Of a stretch of 56,889 bases of DNA, positions 50,701 to 56,889 are shown piece after piece (position 1 is the stretch's first letter; each line of letters opens with the position of its first letter). A program made the translations under genes and the position numbers. The notes under the pieces are model-generated. The model was not told where the DNA came from, searched no databases, and saw only the letters and a program-made list of their open reading frames with translations. Origin of the DNA: CAVTWS01 sp964390555 (GTDB lineage: Bacteria > Actinomycetota > Acidimicrobiia > Acidimicrobiales > SHLQ01); assembly GCA_964390555.1 (NCBI GenBank), contig CAYMJU010000015.1:1-56889 (forward strand), read 5' to 3'.

Positions 50701-52327
50701 GTACCCGTGGATCGCCAAGACCCGGCACTCAACGCCCGGCGTCGGCCTGATCTCGCCGCCCCCACACCACGACATCTACTCGATCGAAGACCTCGCCCAA
50801 CTGATCCACGACCTCAAGAACGCCAACCCGGAGGCCCGAGTGCACGTCAAGCTCGTGGCCGAGGTCGGCGTCGGAACCGTCGCCGCGGGGGTCTCCAAGG
50901 CCCACGCCGATGTGGTCTTGATCTCGGGTCACGACGGCGGCACGGGCGCGTCGCCGCTCACCTCGCTCAAGCATGCCGGTGTGCCGTGGGAGCTGGGTCT
51001 GGCCGAGACCCAACAGACGCTGCTACTCAACGGGTTGCGCGACCGAATCGTCGTACAGTGCGACGGCCAGCTGAAGACCGGACGCGACGTGGTGATCGCC
51101 GCACTGCTCGGTGCTGACGAGTTCGGCTTCGCGACCGCTCCGCTCGTCGTGATGGGCTGCGTGATGATGCGCGTGTGTCATCTCGATACGTGTCCGGTGG
51201 GCGTGGCCACGCAGAACCCGGAGCTGCGCAAGAAGTTCAGCGGCCAGCCCGAGTTCGTCATCAACTTCTTCGAGTTCATCGCCGAGGAGGTGCGCGAGCT
51301 GCTCGCCGCGTTGGGCTTCCGGTCCCTCGAGGAGGCGATCGGTCGGGTCGAGTTCCTCGAGACCGAGGAGGCGGTTACTCACTGGAAGGCCCGTGGTCTC
51401 GACTTGAGCCCGATCCTCTACCGACCCGAACTCGACCTCGATGACGACCGGCGCAACACCCGGGGCCAGGACCACGGCCTCGAGAAAGCCCTCGACAACC
51501 GCCTCATCGAGCTCTCCGCCCCCGCCCTCGAACGGGGCGAGCCGGTCCGCATCGAGCTGCCGATCCGCAACGTCAACCGGACGGTCGCAACCATGCTCGG
51601 CTCGCGTGTGACCCGGCAGTTCGGCGCTCCAGGCCTGCCCGACGACACCATTGTGATCTCGTTCACGGGTTCGGCGGGAAACAGCTTCGGGGCGTTCGTG
51701 CCTCGCGGCATCACGCTTCGACTCGAGGGTGACGCCAACGATTACGTCGGCAAGGGGCTCTCGGGGGGGCGAATCATCGTGCGGCCGCCGCGCAACTCGG
51801 TGTTCGCGGCCGAAGAGAACGTGATCGGCGGCAACGTCGTGCTGTACGGCGCCACCTCGGGCGAAATGTTCCTGCGTGGCCTCGTGGGGGAGCGGTTCTG
51901 CGTGCGCAACTCGGGCGCTACGGCGGTGGTCGAAGGGGTAGGCGACCACGGGTGCGAGTACATGACCGGCGGCCGAGCGGTGGTCCTCGGGCCGACGGGA
52001 CGCAACTTCGCCGCCGGAATGAGCGGCGGGATCGCCTACGTCTGGGACCCCCACGGCTTCTTTCCGAGCCGGGTCAATCACGAGATGGTCGAGCTCGCGG
52101 CCCTCGACGACGACGACCGGGTCGAGCTCGTCGAGCTGATCAGGCAGCACTGCACCGAGACCGAGTCGGCGGTCGCCGATCGGCTGCTCGATCGGTGGGC
52201 CGACGCGGTCGCTGAGTTCGTGAAGGTGCTCCCGAGCGACTACCGGCGCGTGCTCGAAGCGGCCCAGCTCGCCCGCGACACCGGCCAAGACGAGATGCAG
52301 GCCATCATGGCCGCAGCCCACGGGTGA
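47705..52327 (+). CDS. gltB: Glutamate synthase large subunit
   Basis: 1540 residues from ATG 47705, preceded by GAGGAG six bases before it. An upstream frame from 47663 adds 14 residues. The N-terminal propeptide is about 23 residues, after which C24 in RFEHDACGVNFV becomes the amidotransferase nucleophile. The FMN-containing synthase domain includes GEGGEDPERYV and HDGGTGASPLTSLKHAG. The [3Fe-4S] ligands are C1152, C1158 and C1163 (MGCVMMRVCHLDTCPVG). The C-terminal beta-helix carries GSAGNSFGAFV. With GltD it makes two glutamates from glutamine and 2-oxoglutarate using NADPH. Confidence 0.96.
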   Translation: MSSRPTSAPVAQGLYDPRFEHDACGVNFVCHLKGVRSHRIVELGIGALCNLEHRGAAGADPETGDGAGILMQIPDRFYRDVVDFELPEHGEYATGIAFLPSDRFEARRGVEAVERLARSEGFEVLGWRDVPVVDSILGRGARATMPRFRQPFLAKSTDGRRLSGLELDRHLFPLRKRIEHEISLSPPPSDVTDSAMGGRPEAHDGVYFPSLSARTIVYKGMLTSPQLGQFFPELNDARVESALVLVHSRFSTNTFPTWPLAHPFRFIAHNGEINTIQGNRNWMSARESLLATDLVPGDLERLFPICTPGASDTAGFDEALELLVMGGYPLPEAVLMMIPEPWENHEAMSASRRAFYQFHASLMEPWDGPASIAFTDGTVIGAVLDRNGLRPSRYWVTDDDLVIMASEVGVVDVEPHRIIEKGRLQPGRMFFIDTAEGRIVRDDEIKERLAGAHPYEDWLEQNLMSIEDLPPRERVVTDEGSFLSRQQVFGYTHEDLKILLAPMARDGKEALGSMGTDTPIAVLSNRSRLLFDYFQQLFAQVTNPPLDAMREELVTSVCGIIGPEGNLLSPGPASCRQIFLPHPVLTDDELAKLIDVDGRGGLDDFRTTVVSCLFEVGKGGAGLRAALDRVRRQVSAAIHNDVNIVVLSDRGADERFAPIPSLLSAAAVHHHLIREKSRTRVALVVEAGDAREVHHLALLIGFGAAAVNPYMAFATIDQMVADRQHGMGDMTPVKARANYVKAADKGILKIMSKMGISTVASYTGAQIFEAIGLARDLVDEFFTGTVSRISGIGLDMLAREVAVRHRIAFAPNPTERAHRTLEAGGEYQWRREGEHHLFNPETVFKLQHATREGRYDVFGEYTALVNDQSKRIGTLRGMFRFDYLRPPIPIDEVQPAAEIIKRFATGAMSYGSISAEAHETLAIAMNRIGGKSNTGEGGEDPERYVPLPNGDSKRSAVKQVASGRFGVTSEYLVNADDLQIKMAQGAKPGEGGQLPGGKVYPWIAKTRHSTPGVGLISPPPHHDIYSIEDLAQLIHDLKNANPEARVHVKLVAEVGVGTVAAGVSKAHADVVLISGHDGGTGASPLTSLKHAGVPWELGLAETQQTLLLNGLRDRIVVQCDGQLKTGRDVVIAALLGADEFGFATAPLVVMGCVMMRVCHLDTCPVGVATQNPELRKKFSGQPEFVINFFEFIAEEVRELLAALGFRSLEEAIGRVEFLETEEAVTHWKARGLDLSPILYRPELDLDDDRRNTRGQDHGLEKALDNRLIELSAPALERGEPVRIELPIRNVNRTVATMLGSRVTRQFGAPGLPDDTIVISFTGSAGNSFGAFVPRGITLRLEGDANDYVGKGLSGGRIIVRPPRNSVFAAEENVIGGNVVLYGATSGEMFLRGLVGERFCVRNSGATAVVEGVGDHGCEYMTGGRAVVLGPTGRNFAAGMSGGIAYVWDPHGFFPSRVNHEMVELAALDDDDRVELVELIRQHCTETESAVADRLLDRWADAVAEFVKVLPSDYRRVLEAAQLARDTGQDEMQAIMAAAHG

Positions 52328-52339
52328 AAGGCCCACGCC

Positions 52340-53800
52340 ATGGCTGACCCCAGGGGATTCATGCACCACGGGCGCGAGTTGCCGTCGCGGCGGCCCGTCA
52401 CGGAGCGACTGGGCGACTGGCAGGAGGTCTACCTTGACTTCCCGCGACAGAAGTTGGAGGAGCAGGCCAGCCGCTGCATGGATTGCGGGATCCCGTTCTG
52501 CAACCACGGGTGCCCGCTCGGCAACATCATCCCCGACTGGAACGATCTGGTGTACCGGGACTTGTGGCCCGAGGCCATGGACCGTCTCCACGCAACCAAC
52601 AACTTCCCCGAATTCACAGGCCGCCTGTGCCCCGCACCGTGCGAGACGGCCTGTGTTCTCGGTATCAACGAACCGCCGGTCACCATCAAGCAAATCGAGG
52701 TCTCGATCGTCGATCGGGCGTGGGCCGAGGGCTGGATCGCGCCGGTTCTACCGGCGCGGTCGACTGGCCGGTCCGTCGCCGTGGTGGGGTCGGGACCCGC
52801 CGGTCTCGCGTGCGCCCAACAGCTCACGAGAGCCGGTCACCGGGTCGTAGTGTTCGAGCGAGCCGATCGGATCGGTGGATTGCTCCGCTACGGCATTCCC
52901 GAGTTCAAGATGGAGAAGCGGGTCCTCGACCGGCGGCTCGACCAAATGCGGGCGGAGAGCACCGAATTCCGGGTGAACGTCGATGTCGGCACCGACGTGA
53001 CCGCCGAGGAGCTAGGTGACGAGTTCGATGCGGTGGTGTTGGCGGCGGGAGCCACGCAGTGGCGCGATCTGCCGGTGCCGGGCCGCGAGCTCGAAGGCGT
53101 GATGCAGGCCATGGAGTACCTGCCCATGGCGAACCGAGTTCAGCAAGGCGACATGGCCGAGCCGCCAGTTTCCGCGGCCGGCAAGCACGTGATCATCATC
53201 GGTGGCGGCGACACCGGGGCCGACTGCCTCGGCACCGTTCACCGGCAGGGCTGCGCCAGCGTCCACCAGTTCGAGATCCTGCCGCGACCGCCGGACGCGC
53301 GACCCGCATCGCAGCCGTGGCCTACGTATCCGATGACGTTCCGGGTCGCGTCGGCCCACGAGGAGGGCGGCGAGCGCGAGTACGCCATCAACACCGAGGC
53401 GTTCCTCGGCGCTGACGGTCGAGTGACGAGGTTGCGTGCGCACCGGGTTGACCAACGAATTGTCGATGGCCGCATGACGTTCGAGAAGATCGAGGGCAGC
53501 GAGGTCGACTTCGCGGCTGACCTGGTCCTGCTCGCGATGGGATTCACCGGACCGGAGCGAGGTCCGCTGATCGAACAGTTCGGCGTCGAGTTGGACGATC
53601 GCGGCGCCGTCCGGCGCGACGGCCAGTACATGTCGAGTGCGGACGGCGTGTTCGTGTGCGGAGATATGGGGCGAGGTCAGTCGCTCATCGTCTGGGCCAT
53701 AGCTGAAGGACGCTCGTGCGCCGCGGGCGTCAACCGCTACCTCACCGGCGACACCCTCCTGCCGGCACCGATCCGCCCGACGGCTGCGCCTTTACGCTGA
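52340..53800 (+). CDS. gltD: Glutamate synthase small subunit
   Basis: 486 residues, 12 bases after gltB. The N-terminal cysteines that bind the [4Fe-4S] clusters lie in ASRCMDCGIPFCNHGCPLGN (C46, C49, C54, C58) and LCPAPCETACVLG (C97, C101, C105). The FAD-binding motif is VAVVGSGPAGLACAQQL and the NADPH motif VIIIGGGDTGADCLG. This subunit takes electrons from NADPH and passes them to GltB. Confidence 0.96.
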   Translation: MADPRGFMHHGRELPSRRPVTERLGDWQEVYLDFPRQKLEEQASRCMDCGIPFCNHGCPLGNIIPDWNDLVYRDLWPEAMDRLHATNNFPEFTGRLCPAPCETACVLGINEPPVTIKQIEVSIVDRAWAEGWIAPVLPARSTGRSVAVVGSGPAGLACAQQLTRAGHRVVVFERADRIGGLLRYGIPEFKMEKRVLDRRLDQMRAESTEFRVNVDVGTDVTAEELGDEFDAVVLAAGATQWRDLPVPGRELEGVMQAMEYLPMANRVQQGDMAEPPVSAAGKHVIIIGGGDTGADCLGTVHRQGCASVHQFEILPRPPDARPASQPWPTYPMTFRVASAHEEGGEREYAINTEAFLGADGRVTRLRAHRVDQRIVDGRMTFEKIEGSEVDFAADLVLLAMGFTGPERGPLIEQFGVELDDRGAVRRDGQYMSSADGVFVCGDMGRGQSLIVWAIAEGRSCAAGVNRYLTGDTLLPAPIRPTAAPLR

Positions 53801-53819
53801 GATCATCCGGCGGGCGACG

Positions 53820-54536
53820 TCAGGTGCCTTCGGGCTCGGGGGCACGAAAGCTGATGGCACCAGCCTCGGCCAGGTGGCAGAGCGTGCTGGCCACGCTGAA
53901 AGCGCCGAGCCGGCTCTCGGCGATGATCTCCATGACGTCACGGCGATCGTCGATGAGGTGGAGAACGGTCCACTGGATAGACGTGAGGGTGATAGCGCGC
54001 TGGTCGCTGGCCAGCGTGGGCTGGCCCGTCGGGATCATCCCCATGTTCGGCAGAGCCACGGCGATCCGCCGCCAGCTTTCCAGCCGGTCCTGGACCTGTT
54101 CCATCAGCTCCGCGGGTGAGACGCAGATGCCCCAATCGGTCGGCGCGACGTCGGTTCGGTAGGCGTAGCTCGACCCGGCGAGGCCGAGCGCCAACCCGAC
54201 CATCACCTCGACGAGGTTTTCGTACAACGCGGCCCGGAACCGTGCGGGCTCGACTTCACCGTTGGCCAGGATGGACCTGGCGATGGCCGCCAGGTCTGTC
54301 CCCGACCACCGTGAAGGATCGATCTCGGCCGCCCCGTCGATCACATGTCGGATCGACGGTGAGCCCGGCGCCTCGGCCCACGTGATCGCACCATCGACGA
54401 ACGAGACGTGGCCAGCGGTAGACCCCTCGATGGCGAGTACCCCGTCAGCGTTGCTCCGCCCGACCAGCACCAGAAGGTCATCGAGGCGAAGGTCTTCGGC
54501 GGATCCGCTCAGCGATACGGCGGTGGGGGAGGTCAT
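53820..54536 (-). CDS. DUF4388-domain protein
   Basis: 238 residues. The N-terminal PATAN/DUF4388 domain (LSGSAEDLRLDDLLVLVGRS, then ADGVLAIEGSTAGHVSFVDG) is a scaffold found in signalling and gliding-motility systems with small GTPases and response regulators. The C-terminal part, with ALPNMGMIPTGQPTLASDQR and TVLHLIDDRRDVMEIIAESR, resembles a winged helix as in other DUF4388 proteins. It is divergent from the CvnA-like kinase gene with 166 bases between starts. In Actinomycetota and delta-proteobacteria DUF4388 and roadblock/GTPase modules often go together, so the pairing may be functional. That is an inference. Confidence 0.82.
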   Translation of the reverse strand: MTSPTAVSLSGSAEDLRLDDLLVLVGRSNADGVLAIEGSTAGHVSFVDGAITWAEAPGSPSIRHVIDGAAEIDPSRWSGTDLAAIARSILANGEVEPARFRAALYENLVEVMVGLALGLAGSSYAYRTDVAPTDWGICVSPAELMEQVQDRLESWRRIAVALPNMGMIPTGQPTLASDQRAITLTSIQWTVLHLIDDRRDVMEIIAESRLGAFSVASTLCHLAEAGAISFRAPEPEGT

Positions 54537-54702
54537 CGGGTAACCATCGGTAGCGGGGCTCTCAAATCGAGTGGTCGGTGGCTGATACTCCGTCGGCTGG
54601 AGCTCACGCTTGGCGCGGAATGCTCAACTTGGCCTGCAGAGCGTCGATCCTTACAGCAGGTCCTCCCTGCGCAACCGCGCGGCCACCATCACCGAGGCAC
54701 AG

Positions 54703-56889
54703 ATGCTCCAACGACTCAACGTCCGTACGAAGCTGTTCGTCGTCGTGACGCCATTGATCGCTCTGTTGCTCGCCGGAGCCTACGTGGCCGCCCAGCCCCG
54801 CCTCGACGAGGTTGCCGAACGCGACGCCGACCGAGCGTTGGTGGATCTCGTCCGTCGGACTTCGGAGGCGACCACGGGCTTGGAGGCGGAGTCGATCCTC
54901 TCGGTGGCGTCATTCACCGGCTCGATGGACGTCGCGGCCGAACTCGACGCCGCCCGTATCGACAACGACGCTCGAATAGAGCAATACCGCGGCGCAGCCC
55001 GTGCCGCGACCGGGATCTCGGCACGGCTCGACGTGGCGGTCGGTGAGCAGCTCGGACGGTTGGAGAACCTTGTCGAGGCCCGCGAGGCGGTCGACTCGTT
55101 GTCAGCAACCCCTTCGACGATCGTGGCTCGCTTCGACTTCCTTCTCGAGAGTTTCGAGCCGGTCCGCCGACTGGCCGTGCGGGCGGTGACGGAGCCGGAC
55201 TCGAGCGAGTACGTGGACCTGTCCGAGGTTCTTGCGCAGTCGACTCAGGTGCTCGGGCAGATCGGCCGACGCGGCGCCGTAGCAGTTGCCGGACTGTCGG
55301 AGAGCTCCGCCGCCGACGCCAGCGTGGTCGCCGAGCTGGACTCGAATCATGACCGGTTGGGCGAGGTCTTCGGTTCACTCGCTCCACCCGATCTTGCCGA
55401 GGCGTACGACGCCGCCCAGACCGCCGATACCTCCCAGTTCCAACAGCTGATCTTCACCGTTCGGCTCGGCGACCCGGAGCAGATTCGTGCGATCGGTGAG
55501 GAGCGATGGGTGACGGCGGTCACCGCGGTGCTCGCCGCGCAGACGGCGGTGGGCGAGCTGACGCTCGACCGCGCGAGCCACATCGCCGTGGCCCAGCGCG
55601 ACGAGTCCGCGGCGGCCGTACGAAACTTCGCCGGCCTGGCCGTGATCGCCATAGTGATAGCTTTCGCCGGCACGTTGATCGTCGCCCGCTCGATCACCCG
55701 TCCGTTGCGACGCCTGACCGAGGCCGCCGACACCCTGGCCACCGACCAGCTCCCGGCACTCGTCGACCGCCTCCGCGACCCCGATGGCGATCACTCGTCT
55801 GCGGAGACCACCGTCATGCTCGATGTAACGTCCAAGGACGAGATCGGTCGGCTCGCCGGCTCGATCAACGCCATCCAGTCGGTGGCGCTCCGGGTCGCCA
55901 GCGATCAGGTCGAGACGCTCCGCAAGGGCATATCGGACATCTTCGTCAACCTGGCCCGACGGAACCAGACCCTGCTCGACCGCCAGATCGAGTTCATCGA
56001 CCAGTTGGAGTCGAGCGAAGAGAACCCCGGGGCCCTCGAGAACCTCTTCCGACTCGACCACCTGGCTACGCGCATGCGACGCAATGCGGAGTCACTGCTC
56101 GTGCTGGCCGGCGCCGAGCCGCCGCGCCGCCGAGGCGCGGCCGTCCCAGTCGTCGACGTCGTCCGGGTCGCCATCGGCGAGGTCGAGGACTTCGCGCGAG
56201 TCAACCTGCTCGCGATCGACGACGTGGAGGTCGCGGGCAACGTCGCGCCAGACTTGGCACACCTCTTGGCGGAACTGATGGAAAATGCCACCCAGTTCTC
56301 TCCACCGACCTCGACGGTCGACGTCGTCGGTAGTCGCGAGGCCGACGGTTCTTACGTTGTGACGGTGTCCGACACCGGCATCGGCATGTCGACGGAGCAG
56401 CTCGACAAGTCCAACGCCCTGCTCACCCGCCCTCCTGTTGTCGGTCTGACCCTTCAACGGTCGCTCGGCTTCGTCGTGGTCGGACGATTGGCCCAGCGCT
56501 TCGGCCTCGCCGTCGAGCTGATCCCAGGCCGATCGGGAGGGGTGACCGCGTGCGTGGCACTCCCGCCTGCTGTGCTCGGCGGCACTCGCTCGATCGTCGA
56601 TACGGCCCCGGCCGTCGATGGATGGCGCGCAGACACGGCCCCCTCAGTCGACGCTCCGTTGAGCGTCCCTGCCGATTGGCTCGACGACGCGCCCGCGCCG
56701 CGAAGCGTCGGCGACTCGTGGAGTCCCGAGGCGTTCGGCGAGCGTCCGTGGCCAGCGTCGCGCGCTCCGGAGGCCTCGTGGGAACCCGAGTCGGCACCGG
56801 CCGCCTGGGCGCCCGAACCTGCGCCGCCCGCATGGGAACCCCAGCCGGCGCCGGCCGCCTGGGACCCCGAACCCGCACCACCCGCATGG
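54703..56889 (+). CDS. CvnA-like sensor histidine kinase (partial, cut by window end)
   Basis: 729 residues are visible with no stop. The start ATG 54703 follows GAGG at five bases. The N-terminus, QRLNVRTKLFVVVTPLIALL, is a membrane helix like that of CvnA proteins. An extracytoplasmic helical sensor of the nitrate/nitrite-sensing type follows, then a second helix (about 309-330) and a HAMP linker. The dimerisation region is LARRNQTLLDRQIEFIDQLE, leading to RLDHLATRMRR (H453). The ATPase has ELMENATQFSPP (N528) and DTGIGM (D557). The tail is a Trp/Glu/Pro repeat (WEPE, PAPPAW). In Streptomyces conservons, cvnA is followed by roadblock, DUF742 and GTPase genes, which would be beyond the window. 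Confidence 0.88.
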   Translation, partial: MLQRLNVRTKLFVVVTPLIALLLAGAYVAAQPRLDEVAERDADRALVDLVRRTSEATTGLEAESILSVASFTGSMDVAAELDAARIDNDARIEQYRGAARAATGISARLDVAVGEQLGRLENLVEAREAVDSLSATPSTIVARFDFLLESFEPVRRLAVRAVTEPDSSEYVDLSEVLAQSTQVLGQIGRRGAVAVAGLSESSAADASVVAELDSNHDRLGEVFGSLAPPDLAEAYDAAQTADTSQFQQLIFTVRLGDPEQIRAIGEERWVTAVTAVLAAQTAVGELTLDRASHIAVAQRDESAAAVRNFAGLAVIAIVIAFAGTLIVARSITRPLRRLTEAADTLATDQLPALVDRLRDPDGDHSSAETTVMLDVTSKDEIGRLAGSINAIQSVALRVASDQVETLRKGISDIFVNLARRNQTLLDRQIEFIDQLESSEENPGALENLFRLDHLATRMRRNAESLLVLAGAEPPRRRGAAVPVVDVVRVAIGEVEDFARVNLLAIDDVEVAGNVAPDLAHLLAELMENATQFSPPTSTVDVVGSREADGSYVVTVSDTGIGMSTEQLDKSNALLTRPPVVGLTLQRSLGFVVVGRLAQRFGLAVELIPGRSGGVTACVALPPAVLGGTRSIVDTAPAVDGWRADTAPSVDAPLSVPADWLDDAPAPRSVGDSWSPEAFGERPWPASRAPEASWEPESAPAAWAPEPAPPAWEPQPAPAAWDPEPAPPAW

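Noticed and set aside
48692..50728. 678-codon minus-strand frame antisense to gltB
   Set aside because: No domain pattern. Glutamate synthase motifs on the plus strand are continuous through this stretch, so it is an antisense shadow.

Overview
High-GC bacterial chromosome, densely coded on both strands, with many 4-base ATGA/GTGA gene overlaps. The gene content points to Actinomycetota: an F420-type luciferase-like oxidoreductase, a Wag31-like DivIVA protein, a mycobacterial-type MenB, an MmpL exporter and a CvnA-like sensor kinase. An Acidimicrobiia-like (Ilumatobacter-like) lineage is my best guess. It is an inference and could not be checked by alignment. I see no rRNA, tRNA, CRISPR array, phage or transposase gene.

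Layout. 1-9.3 kb: a partial DUF222-like gene, two poorly characterised genes, a DinB-fold protein, a cNMP-binding protein, the decayed 3' end of a DapB-like dehydrogenase fused to an SDR gene, an MmpL exporter overlapping a glutaredoxin gene, a second SDR and an LLM oxidoreductase. 9.3-15.6 kb: a tightly overlapping histidine-utilisation operon, hutH-hutU-PDF-hutF-hutI. The expected hutG (N-formylglutamate deformylase) is absent, and a peptide-deformylase-family gene sits where it would be. 15.7-20.9 kb: MFS transporter, ribokinase, D-aminoacylase-like amidohydrolase and Rieske oxygenase, which read as a catabolic series. 21-24.2 kb (minus strand): menB, an acyl-CoA ligase that may be menE, and an SDR. 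24.3-29.4 kb: two small ferredoxin-fold proteins, an Asp/Ser-rich lipoprotein, a nitronate monooxygenase, an MFS transporter and an RpiR regulator. 29.6-36.8 kb: BON-OmpA protein, threonine aldolase, a spermidine/putrescine-type ABC operon (potA-D-B-C) and a membrane protein. 36.8-40.3 kb: cell-envelope genes (LCP ligase, M23 peptidase, DivIVA). 40.3-47.5 kb: kynureninase, psuK-psuG (pseudouridine breakdown), 3-hydroxyacyl-CoA dehydrogenase, a J-domain protein, a degenerate GGDEF protein, 5-formyl-THF cyclo-ligase and an M18 aminopeptidase. 47.7-53.8 kb: gltB-gltD (glutamate synthase). 53.8 kb to the end: a DUF4388 protein divergent from a CvnA-like histidine kinase cut by the window edge.

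Metabolic links. The hut operon makes glutamate, ammonia and, if N-formylglutamate is deformylated, formate. Glutamate synthase, 5-formyl-THF cyclo-ligase, threonine aldolase and kynureninase add to a theme of amino-acid nitrogen and one-carbon metabolism, but they are not in one operon.

Structure beyond genes. Two dispersed repeat families are visible. One is a roughly 95-bp element with a conserved hairpin, present three times (4660-4749, 29472-29565, 44865-44966). The other is a GAGCGAAGCG-type element with strong GC hairpins (31717, 44223, 45562-45677), and one copy supplies the start codon of the 5-FCL gene. A third oddity is a run of tandem ATGAGGAAGCC units between potB and potC, which repeats a Shine-Dalgarno/start-codon cassette.
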